Positions 34,953 through 46,671 of a stretch of 64,000 bases of DNA are shown piece by piece. The translations under genes and the position numbers were made by a program. The stretch is taken from positions 1,572,001-1,636,000 of the forward strand of contig NZ_CP087190.1 of NCBI RefSeq assembly GCF_024749165.1. Reading direction: 5' to 3'. The DNA is from Pseudomonas sp. B21-023. Its GTDB lineage: Bacteria > Pseudomonadota > Gammaproteobacteria > Pseudomonadales > Pseudomonadaceae. The notes beneath the pieces are model-generated. The model was not told where the DNA came from and did not search any database. It saw nothing but the letters and a program-made list of their open reading frames with translations. The number at the start of each line of letters is the position of its first letter. Within the stretch, counting starts at the first letter, position 1.

Positions 34953-35010
34953 GAGCCATCGCGGCAAGCTCGCCCCTGAATGTCGTGGGAGCGGGCCCCG
35001 CAATGAGGCC
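34953..35010. repeat. Degenerate REP pair after acsA
   Basis: GCCATCGCGGCAAGCTCGCC faces GTGGGAGCGGGCCCCGCAAT with several substitutions and a small deletion relative to intact copies in the window. Confidence 0.6.
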
Positions 35011-35016
35011 GCCAGC

Positions 35017-35047
35017 AAAACCCCGCCCGACACCCGGCGGGGTTTTT
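35017..35047 (+). terminator. Rho-independent terminator of acsA
   Basis: AAAACCCCGCC pairs with GGCGGGGTTTT around an 8-nt loop, the T run forming the 3' side. It is 68 nt after the acsA stop codon. Confidence 0.88.
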
Positions 35048-35493
35048 GCTTTACTGATGCAAACTGTTACTCCGACATTCATCGGTAACCGTCGCTGTCA
35101 CCGATTTCGCCCAAATGCGGGGCTTGTGGAAACATCTGTGTGCCAAATGAGTGCATTCTGCGAGCATTTCATGCGGGGGCGCACGCTGCACTTGCCGGAA
35201 TACAAGGCTTTGCCAATAATGGGCCCGCTTATTGCTTTGGGTATAGGTTATTTCTCTTTTGCTCTTGCATATCTCGCAGGAGCTGTCAATATCGCCCGCC
35301 GCGGTTCCTGGCGCTTCTGTAATTAGTTGTCGCTTTGAAGAAATATCGACCTCCGGGCTGTCGCTAGAATGCCACTCACTCGCTCGTGGTCTGCGACCTT
35401 GGTCGAAACCTGCGCGGCTCGCGCTGTACCCATTCGCATATCGGGCAGCTGTTACAACTGCCTTGTATTGCCCCGTACCGATGGAGTTACCTG
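35048..35493 (+). other. Regulatory region upstream of the basic amino acid ABC transporter
   Basis: About 445 bp, AT-richer than the genes, with no supported coding frame. It holds ArgR-like half-sites at 35328-35343 and 35359-35374 and should contain the transporter promoter. Nothing else is recognised. Confidence 0.5.
35328..35374 (+). promoter_or_regulatory. ArgR-like half-sites upstream of argT
   Basis: TGTCGC-N8-AA at 35328-35343 matches the Pseudomonas ArgR half-site consensus exactly. A second TGTCGC at 35359 is followed by N8-CA (one mismatch). The sites are 31 bp apart, about 120-165 bp before the argT start. ArgR is encoded four genes downstream. Confidence 0.5.
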
Positions 35494-36279
35494 ATGAAGA
35501 AGCTCGCACTGCTTGGCGCCTTGGCGCTTTCCGTGTTTTCCCTGGTATCGCAGGCCGATGAGAAGCCGTTGAAGATCGGTATCGAGGCGGCCTACCCACC
35601 CTTCGCCTTCAAGCAGCCCGATGGCAATCTCGCTGGTTTCGACTACGACATCGGCAACGCCCTGTGCGAACAGATGAAAGCCAAGTGCACCTGGGTCGAG
35701 CAGGAATTCGACGGCCTGATCCCGGCACTGAAGGTGCGCAAGATCGACGCCATCCTGTCATCCATGTCGATCACCGACGACCGCAAGAAATCGGTCGACT
35801 TCACCAAGCGCTACTACCTGACCCCGGCTCGCCTGGTGATGAAGCAAGGCACTACTGTCAGCGACAGCCTGGCTGAGCTGAAGGGCAAGAAGATCGGTGT
35901 GCAGCGTGGCTCGATCCACGACCGTTTCGCCAAGGAAGTCCTGGCCCCGCAAGGCGCCACCGTGGTGCCCTACGGCACCCAGAACGAAATCTACCTGGAC
36001 GTCGCCGCCGGTCGCCTGGACGGCACCGTGGCCGACGCCACCCTGCTCGAGGACGGCTTCCTGAAGACCGACGCCGGCAAGGGCTTCGCCTTCGTGGGGC
36101 CGGCTTTCACCGACACCAAGTACTTCGGTGATGGCGTAGGTATTGCCGTGCGCAAGGGCGACACCGCCAACGCCGAGCGCATCAACGCCGCCATCGACGC
36201 GATTCGCGCCAACGGCAAATACAAAGAGATCGAGAAGAAGTACTTCAACTTCGACATCTACGGTCCAGACTCGAAGTAA
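35494..36279 (+). CDS. argT: Periplasmic lysine/arginine/ornithine-binding protein (ArgT/AotJ type)
   Basis: 261-aa substrate-binding protein of ABC family 3. A signal peptide (about 1-20, ending SLVSQADE) is followed by the family opening [22 protein letters not shown], where aromatic and acidic residues bind the amino acid, then [20 protein letters not shown] and [13 protein letters not shown]. The start has GGAG 8 nt upstream. It is followed by a hairpin with a T run before the permease genes, which would let this subunit be made in excess. Basic amino acid specificity is inferred from the argR and aru neighbours. Confidence 0.92.
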   Translation: MKKLALLGALALSVFSLVSQADEKPLKIGIEAAYPPFAFKQPDGNLAGFDYDIGNALCEQMKAKCTWVEQEFDGLIPALKVRKIDAILSSMSITDDRKKSVDFTKRYYLTPARLVMKQGTTVSDSLAELKGKKIGVQRGSIHDRFAKEVLAPQGATVVPYGTQNEIYLDVAAGRLDGTVADATLLEDGFLKTDAGKGFAFVGPAFTDTKYFGDGVGIAVRKGDTANAERINAAIDAIRANGKYKEIEKKYFNFDIYGPDSK

Positions 36280-36300
36280 GCCATCGAGTTTCACCTGTGC

Positions 36301-36342
36301 AATGGTGCAAACAGCAGAATCTCTGAGGTTTGCACCATTTTT
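36301..36342 (+). terminator. Intra-operon attenuator/terminator after argT
   Basis: A perfect 12-bp inverted repeat, AATGGTGCAAAC with GTTTGCACCATT, followed by a T5 run. It lies 21 nt after the argT stop and 29 nt before the first permease gene, the place where binding-protein operons commonly reduce read-through. Confidence 0.8.
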
Positions 36343-36370
36343 CATTCCCAAGCCCTGAGGAATACGAATC

Positions 36371-37060
36371 ATGTTGAAAGGCTATGGGGCAGTCATCCTC
36401 GACGGGGCGTGGCTGACGCTGCAGCTCGCCTTGTCGTCGATGGCCCTGGCCATTGTCCTCGGCCTGATTGGCGTGGCGCTGCGTTTGTCGCCGGTACGCT
36501 GGTTGGCCTGGCTGGGGGATCTGTACTCCACGGTGATCCGTGGCATCCCTGACCTGGTCCTGATCCTGCTGATCTTCTATGGCGGCCAGGACATCATCAA
36601 CCGGGTGGCGCCGCTGCTCGGCTATGACGACTATATTGACCTCAATCCCCTGGTCGCCGGCATCGGCACGCTGGGCTTCATCTTTGGCGCGTACCTGTCG
36701 GAAACCTTCCGCGGTGCCTTCCTCGGCATCCCCAAGGGCCAGGCAGAGGCGGGCGCGGCCTATGGCATGAGCGGGGTCCAGGTGTTCTTCCGCATCATGG
36801 TGCCGCAGATGATCCGTCTGGCGATCCCGGGCTTCACCAACAACTGGCTGGTGCTGACCAAGGCGACCGCGCTGATTTCGGTGGTCGGCCTGCAGGACAT
36901 GATGTTCAAGGCCAAGCAGGCGGCGGACGCCACCCGCGAACCCTTCACCTTCTTCCTTGCGGTGGCGGCGTTGTACCTGGTGCTGACCAGTGTCTCGCTG
37001 CTGGCGCTGAAGTATCTCGAGAAGCGCTACTCGGTGGGCGTCAAGGCGGTTGAGCTATGA
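36371..37060 (+). CDS. hisQ: Basic amino acid ABC transporter permease (HisQ/AotQ type)
   Basis: 229-aa inner-membrane permease with about five transmembrane helices. The HisM/HisQ family motifs are present: STVIRGIPDLVLILLIFYGG and the EAA loop YLSETFRGAFLGIPKGQAEA then GAAYGMSG, which docks on the ATPase. Its stop overlaps the start of the next permease by 4 nt (ATGA). It pairs with HisM to form the channel for the ArgT-bound amino acid. Confidence 0.93.
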   Translation: MLKGYGAVILDGAWLTLQLALSSMALAIVLGLIGVALRLSPVRWLAWLGDLYSTVIRGIPDLVLILLIFYGGQDIINRVAPLLGYDDYIDLNPLVAGIGTLGFIFGAYLSETFRGAFLGIPKGQAEAGAAYGMSGVQVFFRIMVPQMIRLAIPGFTNNWLVLTKATALISVVGLQDMMFKAKQAADATREPFTFFLAVAALYLVLTSVSLLALKYLEKRYSVGVKAVEL

Positions 37061-37755
37061 TCTTCGACTACAACGTCATCTGGGAAGCCATGCCGCTGTA
37101 TCTGGGCGGTCTGCTGACCACCCTTAAGCTGCTGGCGTTGTCGCTGCTGTTCGGCTTGCTGGCGGCCATCCCGCTGGGCTTGATGCGCGTCTCGAAACAG
37201 CCGCTGGTGAACATGAGCGCCTGGCTTTACACCTACGTGATCCGCGGCACGCCGATGCTGGTACAGCTGTTCCTGATCTACTACGGCCTGGCCCAGTTCG
37301 AGGCGGTGCGCGAGAGCTTCCTGTGGCCGTGGCTGTCCAGCGCGACCTTCTGCGCCTGTCTGGCCTTCGCCGTCAATACCAGCGCCTACACCGCCGAGAT
37401 CATTGCCGGTAGCCTCAAGGCCACGCCCCACGGCGAGATCGAGGCGGCCAAGGCTATCGGCATGTCGCGCATGAAGATGTACCGCCGCATCCTGCTGCCG
37501 TCCGCGCTGCGCCGGGCGCTGCCGCAGTACAGCAACGAAGTGATCATGATGCTGCAGACCACCAGCCTGGCGTCGATCGTCACCCTGATCGACATCACCG
37601 GTGCCGCGCGCACGGTCAACGCCCAGTACTACCTGCCTTTCGAGGCCTACATCACGGCGGGCGTGTTCTACCTGTGCCTGACCTTCATCCTCGTGCGCCT
37701 GTTCAAGATGGCCGAACGCCGCTGGCTCGGTTACCTGGCGCCGCGCAAGCACTGA
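37057..37755 (+). CDS. hisM: Basic amino acid ABC transporter permease (HisM/AotM type)
   Basis: 232-aa permease with about five transmembrane helices. Motifs: [20 protein letters not shown] and the EAA loop [20 protein letters not shown] then AAKAIGMSR. It overlaps hisQ by 4 nt. The ATPase gene starts 22 nt later; in P. aeruginosa an extra gene, aotO, occupies this position in the aot operon and is absent here. Confidence 0.93.
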   Translation: MIFDYNVIWEAMPLYLGGLLTTLKLLALSLLFGLLAAIPLGLMRVSKQPLVNMSAWLYTYVIRGTPMLVQLFLIYYGLAQFEAVRESFLWPWLSSATFCACLAFAVNTSAYTAEIIAGSLKATPHGEIEAAKAIGMSRMKMYRRILLPSALRRALPQYSNEVIMMLQTTSLASIVTLIDITGAARTVNAQYYLPFEAYITAGVFYLCLTFILVRLFKMAERRWLGYLAPRKH

Positions 37756-37777
37756 CCGCTCTGTGAGATCCGACAGT

Positions 37778-38542
37778 ATGTACAAACTCCAAATCCAAGA
37801 CCTGCACAAGCGCTACGGCAGCCATGAGGTGCTCAAGGGCGTCTCCCTCGAAGCCAAGGCAGGCGACGTGATCAGCATCATCGGCTCCAGCGGTTCGGGC
37901 AAATCGACCTTCCTGCGTTGCATCAACCTGCTCGAGCAGCCGCACGCGGGCAAGATCCTGCTCAACAACGAAGAGCTCAAGCTGGTTGCCGGCAAGGACG
38001 GCGCGCTCAAGGCCGCCGATCCGAAGCAGCTGCAACGCATGCGTTCGCGCCTGTCGATGGTGTTCCAGCACTTCAACCTGTGGTCGCACATGACTGCGCT
38101 GGAAAACGTCATCGAGGCACCGGTGCACGTGCTGGGCGTCAACAAGAAGGAAGCGCTGGAGAAGGCCGAGCACTACCTGGCCAAGGTCGGTGTGTCCCAC
38201 CGCAAGGACGCTTTCCCCGGGCACATGTCCGGTGGCGAGCAGCAGCGTGTGGCCATTGCCCGCGCCCTGGCCATGGAGCCGGAGGTGATGCTGTTCGACG
38301 AGCCGACTTCGGCGCTGGATCCGGAGCTGGTGGGCGATGTGCTCAAGGTCATGCAATCGCTGGCCCAGGAAGGCCGTACCATGGTCGTGGTCACCCATGA
38401 GATGGGCTTTGCCCGCGAGGTTTCCAACCAGCTGGTGTTCCTGCACAAGGGCCTGGTGGAAGAGCGGGGCTGCCCGCGTGAAGTGCTGGTCAATCCGCAG
38501 TCGGAGCGCCTCAAGCAGTTCCTTTCCGGCAGCCTGAAGTAA
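37778..38542 (+). CDS. hisP: Basic amino acid ABC transporter ATP-binding protein (HisP/AotP type)
   Basis: 254-aa ATPase. Walker A is GSSGSGKST, the Q-loop sits in [17 protein letters not shown], the ABC signature is [15 protein letters not shown], Walker B is [13 protein letters not shown], and the switch histidine is in [10 protein letters not shown]. The HisP-type insert after Walker A ([20 protein letters not shown]) is typical of polar amino acid importers. The start at 37778 fits family alignment; a GTG 15 nt upstream is possible. Confidence 0.94.
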   Translation: MYKLQIQDLHKRYGSHEVLKGVSLEAKAGDVISIIGSSGSGKSTFLRCINLLEQPHAGKILLNNEELKLVAGKDGALKAADPKQLQRMRSRLSMVFQHFNLWSHMTALENVIEAPVHVLGVNKKEALEKAEHYLAKVGVSHRKDAFPGHMSGGEQQRVAIARALAMEPEVMLFDEPTSALDPELVGDVLKVMQSLAQEGRTMVVVTHEMGFAREVSNQLVFLHKGLVEERGCPREVLVNPQSERLKQFLSGSLK

Positions 38543-38566
38543 AGGCTGCACTTTGCACCATGATGG

Positions 38567-38595
38567 GGCATGCTGCGCAACGCACGCAGCATGCC
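38567..38595. other. Inverted repeat between hisP and argR
   Basis: GGCATGCTGCG and CGCAGCATGCC form a perfect 11-bp stem with a 7-nt loop. No T run follows, so it may stabilise mRNA or partly attenuate read-through into argR rather than end transcription. Confidence 0.6.
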
Positions 38596-38643
38596 ACGGC
38601 GCCACAAGCGCGACCCTCCTTTTCAGGTTTCGGACCACGCCCT

Positions 38644-39624
38644 ATGACCACCCAGCGAATCGGATTTCTCATCTGGCCCAGCACCAAGCCGCTGACCCTG
38701 GCGCTGGCCGAAGAGGTGTTGCAGGTGGCCCAGCGGGTGCATCCGGACGTGGTCTATACAATGTCCTTCTTGCAGGCCGAGGCCGGGCAGGAGGGCGCTT
38801 GGCGCCTGCCGGGCGAAGCGTGGGCCGGCCGCCTGGAGGGCTATCACAAGCTGTTCCTGCTGGCTGATGAACCGCCGGCGGCGATCGGTTCGGCATTGTC
38901 CGCCGCGCTCAAGCAGTTGGCGCGCAGCGGTTGCATGATCGGCGGCTTGTCTGCCGGGGTGTACCCGCTGGCCGCCTTGGGCCTGCTTGACGGCTACCGC
39001 GCTGCGGTGCACTGGCGCTGGCAGGATGATTTCGCCGAACGTTTCCCCAAGGTGATCGCCACCAGTCACCTGTTCGACTGGGATCGCGATCGCCTGACCG
39101 CCTGCGGCGGCATGGCGGTGACCGACCTGCTGCTGGCGGTGCTCGCTCGGGACCACGGGGCGGAACTGGCCGGTGCGGTGTCGGAAGAACTGGTGGTCGA
39201 GCGCATTCGCGAAGGTGGCGAGCGCCAGCGTATTCCACTGCAGAACCGCCTGGGCTCCAGCCACCCCAAGCTCACCCAGGCGGTGCTGCTGATGGAGGCC
39301 AACATCGAAGAGCCGCTGACCACCGACGAAATCGCCCAGCACGTATGCGTTTCCCGCCGCCAGCTGGAGCGTATCTTCAAGCAGTACCTTAATCGCGTGC
39401 CCAGCCAGTACTACTTGGAGCTGCGCCTGAACAAGGCGCGGCAGATGCTGATGCAGACCAGCAAGTCGATCATCCAGATCGGCCTGTCCTGCGGGTTCTC
39501 CTCCGGGCCGCATTTCTCCAGCGCGTATCGCAATTTCTTTGGTGCCACGCCGCGCGAAGACCGTAACCAGCGACGTAACAGCAGCCCGTTCGAGCTGAGT
39601 TCGGCACCGGCCGAGCGCGGCTGA
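38644..39624 (+). CDS. argR: ArgR, AraC-family arginine regulator
   Basis: 326-aa regulator of the Pseudomonas type, unrelated to the E. coli ArgR repressor. An N-terminal DJ-1/PfpI (GATase1-like) domain (about 5-190) contains GCMIGGLSAGVYPLAALGLL, with Ser in place of the usual nucleophile Cys. The C-terminal AraC domain (about 215-310) has TTDEIAQHVCVSRRQLERIF and GLSCGFSSGPHFSSAYRNFF. In P. aeruginosa ArgR, when bound by arginine, activates aru and aot operons and controls arginine synthesis. It lies directly after the transporter genes and before aruC, as expected. Confidence 0.95.
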   Translation: MTTQRIGFLIWPSTKPLTLALAEEVLQVAQRVHPDVVYTMSFLQAEAGQEGAWRLPGEAWAGRLEGYHKLFLLADEPPAAIGSALSAALKQLARSGCMIGGLSAGVYPLAALGLLDGYRAAVHWRWQDDFAERFPKVIATSHLFDWDRDRLTACGGMAVTDLLLAVLARDHGAELAGAVSEELVVERIREGGERQRIPLQNRLGSSHPKLTQAVLLMEANIEEPLTTDEIAQHVCVSRRQLERIFKQYLNRVPSQYYLELRLNKARQMLMQTSKSIIQIGLSCGFSSGPHFSSAYRNFFGATPREDRNQRRNSSPFELSSAPAERG

Positions 39625-39632
39625 GATTTCAT

Positions 39633-39813
39633 TGGGGCTGCTCCGCAGCCCATCGCCGGCAAGCCGGCTCCCACCGGTGCGTGTAGGTCTTGGGGGTGAT
39701 GTGTTCGGGTGTGACCTTATCGCTGGTAACCCAGCACTCATACGGATGGCACCTGGCTTAAGGGTGGCGCGGTCGGGGTGGGAGCCGGCTTGCCGGCGAT
39801 GGGCGCGCAGCGG
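39633..39813. repeat. REP pair between argR and aruC
   Basis: CCCATCGCCGGCAAGCCGGC then TCCCACC faces GGTGGGAGCCGGCTTGCCGG then CGATGGGC, about 115 bp apart. Confidence 0.9.
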
Positions 39814-41275
<1,462 letters not shown>

Positions 41276-41328
41276 TCCTGCGGTGCTGTTGCCGGCCTCG
41301 AGCGAGGCCGGTGATACCTGATTCCAGT

Positions 41329-41371
41329 GCGGGCACCTGCTTGCAGGTAGTGGCGCGTGCCCGCCGTTTTT
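41329..41371 (+). terminator. Terminator-like hairpin between aruC and aruF
   Basis: The outer stem GCGGGCAC/GTGCCCGC encloses a nested hairpin ACCTGC-TT-GCAGGT and is followed by a T6 run. Another GC-rich stem (CCGGCCTC/GAGGCCGG) lies just before it at 41292. It may partly separate aruC expression from aruFGDBE. Confidence 0.75.
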
Positions 41372-41415
41372 TCGTGCCGAGGTGATCGGCCCGCTTTCCC
41401 GAAAGGAGTGACACC

Positions 41416-42435
41416 ATGCTGGTGATGCGCCCCGCGCAAATGGCTGATCTGAACGAAGTGCAGCGCATGGCTGCCGACAGCCCCATTGGTGTCACCTCGC
41501 TGCCGGACGACGCTGGGCGTCTGGGCGACAAGATCGCCGCGTCGGAAACCTCTTTTGCCGCCGAGGTCAGCTTCAACGGCGAGGAGAGCTACTTCTTCGT
41601 GCTCGAGGACAGCGCCACCGGCAAGCTGGTCGGCTGCTCGGCCATCGTCGCCTCGGCCGGCTACTCCGAGCCGTTCTACAGCTTCCGCAACGAGACCTTC
41701 GTGCACGCCTCCCGCGAGCTGAAGATCCACAACAAGATCCACGTCCTGTCGCTGTGCCACGACCTTACCGGCAACAGCCTGCTGACCAGCTTCTACGTGG
41801 TGCCAGAGCTGGTGACCAGCGCCTTCGCCGAGCTCAACTCGCGTGGTCGCCTGCTGTTCATGGCCTCGCACCCGGAGCGCTTCGCCGAGTCGGTGGTGAC
41901 CGAGATCGTCGGTTACAGCGACGAGCAGGGCGAGTCACCGTTCTGGGACGCCATCGGCCGCAACTTCTTCGACCTCAATTACGCCGATGCCGAGCGCCTG
42001 TGTGGCCTGAAGAGCCGCACTTTCCTCGCCGAACTGATGCCGCACTACCCGATCTATGTGCCGCTGTTGCCGGACGCCGCGCAGGAAGCCATGGGCCAGG
42101 TGCACCCGCGGGCGCAGATCACCTTCGACATCCTCATGCGCGAAGGCTTCGAGACCGAGCACTACATCGACATCTTTGACGGCGGCCCGACCCTGCATGC
42201 CCGTGCCTCGGGCATACGCTCCATCGCCCAGAGCCGGGTGGTGCCGGTCAAGCTCGACGAGTCGCCGGTCAAGGGCGGCCGTCCGTACCTGGTGTGCAAC
42301 GGCCAGTTGCAGGATTACCGCGCCGTGCTGCTGGAACTGGACTGGGTTCCGGGTAAGCCGGTCAACCTCAGCGGCGAAGCCGCCGAGGCCCTGGGTGTCG
42401 GCGAAGGCGCCAGCGTGCGCCTGGTCGCGGTCTGA
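41416..42435 (+). CDS. aruF: Arginine/ornithine N2-succinyltransferase alpha subunit AruF
   Basis: 339-aa subunit of the AST enzyme that succinylates arginine or ornithine using succinyl-CoA, the first step of the pathway. It belongs to the AstA family (GNAT-related fold), with the segments PIGVTSLPDDAGRLGDKIAA, CHDLTGNSLLTSFYVVPE and GESPFWDAIGRNFFDL. It is homologous to AruG immediately downstream, reflecting a duplication; pseudomonads use the AruF/AruG heteromer. The start is preceded by AAAGGAG. Confidence 0.95.
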   Translation: MLVMRPAQMADLNEVQRMAADSPIGVTSLPDDAGRLGDKIAASETSFAAEVSFNGEESYFFVLEDSATGKLVGCSAIVASAGYSEPFYSFRNETFVHASRELKIHNKIHVLSLCHDLTGNSLLTSFYVVPELVTSAFAELNSRGRLLFMASHPERFAESVVTEIVGYSDEQGESPFWDAIGRNFFDLNYADAERLCGLKSRTFLAELMPHYPIYVPLLPDAAQEAMGQVHPRAQITFDILMREGFETEHYIDIFDGGPTLHARASGIRSIAQSRVVPVKLDESPVKGGRPYLVCNGQLQDYRAVLLELDWVPGKPVNLSGEAAEALGVGEGASVRLVAV

Positions 42436-42490
42436 AACGCCGCAACAGAGAGTTTCGCGGCAGGCACAGACCGCCGCACAAGGAGATAGC

Positions 42491-43519
42491 ATGATCGTTC
42501 GTCCTGTACGCAGCAGCGATTTACCCGCGCTGATCGAGTTGGCCCGCAGTACCGGCACCACCGGGCTGACCACCCTGCCTGCCAACGAGGATCGCCTCGG
42601 CCAGCGGGTCGGTTGGGCGGAAAAGAGCTTCCGCGGCGAAGCCGAGCGCGGCGACACCGACTACTTGTTCGTGCTGGAGAACGACGAGGGCCTGGTGGTC
42701 GGCATCAGCGCCATCGCCGGCGCCGTCGGCCTGCGCGAGCCCTGGTACAACTACCGGGTCGGCCTGACCGTCAGTGCCTCCCAGGAATTGAACATCTACC
42801 GCGAGATTCCCACGCTGTTCCTGGCCAACGACCTGACCGGCAACTCCGAGTTGTGTTCGCTGTTCCTGCGCAGTGATTACCGCAGCGGGCTCAATGGCCG
42901 TCTACTGTCCAAGGCGCGCATGCTGTTCATCGCCGAGTTCCCGCAGCTGTTCGGCAACAAGATCATCGCCGAGATGCGCGGTATGTCCGATGAGGTAGGC
43001 CGTTCGCCATTCTGGGAAAGCCTGGGCCGGCACTTCTTCAAGATGGAGTTCAGCCAGGCCGATTACCTCACCGGCGTGGGCAACAAGTCGTTCATCGCCG
43101 AGCTGATGCCCAAGTTCCCGCTGTACACCTGCTTCCTCTCGGAAGCGGCGCGCAACGTCATCGGCCGCGTGCACACCGACACCGAGCCGGCGCTGGCCAT
43201 GCTCAAGCGCGAAGGCTTCAACTACCAGGGCTACGTCGACATCTTCGACGCAGGCCCCGCCATCGAGTGCGAGACCTCGAAGATCCGCGCCGTGCGTGAC
43301 AGCGAGACCCTGGTGCTGGCCGTTGGTACACCAGGCGACGACGCCACCCCTTTCATCATCCACAACCGCAAGCGCGAAGACTGCCGCATCACGGCCGCGC
43401 CGGCGCGCCTGGCCGCAGGCACCCTGGTGGTCGATCCGCAGACCGCCAAACGCCTGCGCCTGGGCGCCGGTGACAACGTGCGCGCCGTGCCACTGTCCGC
43501 CGGTCGGGAGGCCCAGTAA
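42491..43519 (+). CDS. aruG: Arginine N-succinyltransferase beta subunit AruG
   Basis: 342-aa AstA-family subunit paralogous to AruF. Shared family blocks: TGLTTLPANEDRLGQRVGWA, LANDLTGNSELCSLFLRSDY and SPFWESLGRHFFKMEF. The start at 42491 has AGGAGA 4-5 nt upstream. The stop codon is immediately followed by the astD start (0 nt gap). The extra N-terminal region visible in the same frame upstream of 42491 is out-of-frame aruF sequence and is not part of the protein. Confidence 0.95.
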   Translation: MIVRPVRSSDLPALIELARSTGTTGLTTLPANEDRLGQRVGWAEKSFRGEAERGDTDYLFVLENDEGLVVGISAIAGAVGLREPWYNYRVGLTVSASQELNIYREIPTLFLANDLTGNSELCSLFLRSDYRSGLNGRLLSKARMLFIAEFPQLFGNKIIAEMRGMSDEVGRSPFWESLGRHFFKMEFSQADYLTGVGNKSFIAELMPKFPLYTCFLSEAARNVIGRVHTDTEPALAMLKREGFNYQGYVDIFDAGPAIECETSKIRAVRDSETLVLAVGTPGDDATPFIIHNRKREDCRITAAPARLAAGTLVVDPQTAKRLRLGAGDNVRAVPLSAGREAQ

Positions 43520-44983
<1,464 letters not shown>

Positions 44984-45006
44984 CAACAGGTCTCGGAGCC
45001 TTGCCG

Positions 45007-46356
45007 ATGAAATCCTTTGAAGTGAATTTTGATGGCCTGGTGGGGCCAACCCACAACTACGGCGGCCTGTCTTACGGCAACGTGGCCTCGCAGAGCAACA
45101 GCCAGCAGGGTTCCAACCCGCGCGAGGCGGCGCGCCAGGGCCTGGCGAAGATGAAAGCGCTGATGGAAATGGGCTTCAAGCAGGGCGTGCTGGCCCCGCA
45201 GGAGCGCCCGGACGTGGCCGCATTGCGTCGCCTCGGCTTCACCGGCAACGACGCCGAAGTGATCCAGCGTGCCGCCAAGGAGGCCATGCCGCTGCTGGTT
45301 GCCAGCTGTTCGGCGTCGAGCATGTGGGTGGCCAACGCCGCCACTGTCAGCCCTAGTGCCGACACTGCGGACGGTCGTGTGCACTTCACCGCCGCCAACC
45401 TGAACTGCAAGTACCATCGCAGCATCGAGCACCCGACTACCAGCCGGGTGCTGGACGCCATGTTCAACGATGACAAGCACTTCGCTCACCACCCGGCCTT
45501 GCCGGCCGTGGCGCAGTTCGGTGACGAAGGCGCAGCGAACCATACGCGTTTCTGCCGTGCCTATGGCGAAGCGGGTGTCGAGTTCTTCGTCTACGGCCGT
45601 AGCGCCTTCGACAGCCGCTACCCAGCGCCGCAGAAGTACCCGGCGCGCCAGACTCTGGAGGCTTCCCAGGCTGTCGCCCGCCTGCATGGGTTGAGCGCTG
45701 ACGGCGTGGTCTACGCTCAACAGAACCCGGCAGTGATCGACCAGGGCGTGTTCCACAACGACGTGATCTCGGTAGGCAACGGCGAGGTGCTGTTCTACCA
45801 CGAGGACGCCTTCCTCGAGACCGATGCGGTGCTTGGCCAACTGCAGGCTAAACTGGCCAGCAAGGGTGGCCGCTTCCAGGGTATCTGCGTGCCGCGCGCG
45901 GCGGTGACGGTGGAGGACGCGGTGCGTTCCTATCTGTTCAACAGTCAGTTGCTCAGCCGCGAAGACGGCTCGATGCTGTTGGTGGTGCCGGAAGAGTGCC
46001 GCAACAACGAGCGCGTCTGGGCGTATCTGGGGCAACTGACCAGCCAGGGCGGCCCGGTGACGGAGGTCAAGGTGTTCGACCTCAAGCAGAGCATGCAGAA
46101 CGGCGGTGGCCCGGCTTGCCTGCGCTTGCGCGTGGCGTTGAAGGAAAACGAACTAGCAGCGGTCAACCAAGGCGTTATCATGACCGCCCCGCTGTACGAC
46201 ACCCTGGTGCAATGGGTCGACAAGAACTACCGCGATCGCCTCGGCGAGACCGACCTGGCCGACCCGCAGTTGCTGGTGGAATGCCGCACGGCACTGGATG
46301 AACTGACCCAGATCCTCAAGCTGGGTTCGGTCTATCCGTTCCAACGCCAACCTTGA
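45007..46356 (+). CDS. astB: N-succinylarginine dihydrolase AruB/AstB
   Basis: 449-aa amidinotransferase-fold enzyme that removes two ammonia and CO2 from succinylarginine to give succinylornithine, the second step. It opens with [20 protein letters not shown], has FFVYGR and [19 protein letters not shown] around the catalytic acid/His region, and ends with [14 protein letters not shown] containing the predicted nucleophile Cys371. The ATG at 45007 was preferred over a TTG two codons upstream. Confidence 0.96.
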   Translation: MKSFEVNFDGLVGPTHNYGGLSYGNVASQSNSQQGSNPREAARQGLAKMKALMEMGFKQGVLAPQERPDVAALRRLGFTGNDAEVIQRAAKEAMPLLVASCSASSMWVANAATVSPSADTADGRVHFTAANLNCKYHRSIEHPTTSRVLDAMFNDDKHFAHHPALPAVAQFGDEGAANHTRFCRAYGEAGVEFFVYGRSAFDSRYPAPQKYPARQTLEASQAVARLHGLSADGVVYAQQNPAVIDQGVFHNDVISVGNGEVLFYHEDAFLETDAVLGQLQAKLASKGGRFQGICVPRAAVTVEDAVRSYLFNSQLLSREDGSMLLVVPEECRNNERVWAYLGQLTSQGGPVTEVKVFDLKQSMQNGGGPACLRLRVALKENELAAVNQGVIMTAPLYDTLVQWVDKNYRDRLGETDLADPQLLVECRTALDELTQILKLGSVYPFQRQP

Positions 46357-46370
46357 AGAGAGAAATTGCA

Positions 46371-46661
46371 ATGTCCGACGCCCTGCGCCTGATCCTGGAA
46401 GATGAAGACGGCACCCAGCTGGAAACCTCGTGCACCCGTTTTGCCGTGGTCTGGCAAGGCAAGGAAGTGTGGATCCAGCAGGACGGCCGCGGCCAGCTGC
46501 TGATCGGCGTCGATGTCGAGGAAGACGACACCGAGTACGCCAACCTGCTGCTGCGCCCGATGGCCACCAACCTGGTCAGCCTGCAACTGGAAATGGAGCC
46601 GGCCGATGTCGCCGGTGACGACGACCACGTCCATGGCCCGGACTGCGGCCACCACCACTAA
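46371..46661 (+). CDS. Conserved small protein of the aru operon with His-rich C-terminus
   Basis: 96-aa acidic cytosolic protein, opening [20 protein letters not shown], with a [20 protein letters not shown] core and a tail [11 protein letters not shown] that could bind a metal ion. An equivalent hypothetical gene sits between aruB and aruE in P. aeruginosa; a topoisomerase label sometimes attached to it has no support in this sequence. It is 14 nt after astB and 10 nt before astE, whose product is a zinc enzyme, so a zinc-handling helper role is conceivable. Confidence 0.85.
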   Translation: MSDALRLILEDEDGTQLETSCTRFAVVWQGKEVWIQQDGRGQLLIGVDVEEDDTEYANLLLRPMATNLVSLQLEMEPADVAGDDDHVHGPDCGHHH

Positions 46662-46671
46662 GGAAGCGCCT

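Noticed and set aside
42056..42490. N-terminal extension of aruG reaching back into aruF
   Set aside because: The upstream residues are an out-of-frame reading of aruF; a clear Shine-Dalgarno and homology place the start at 42491.
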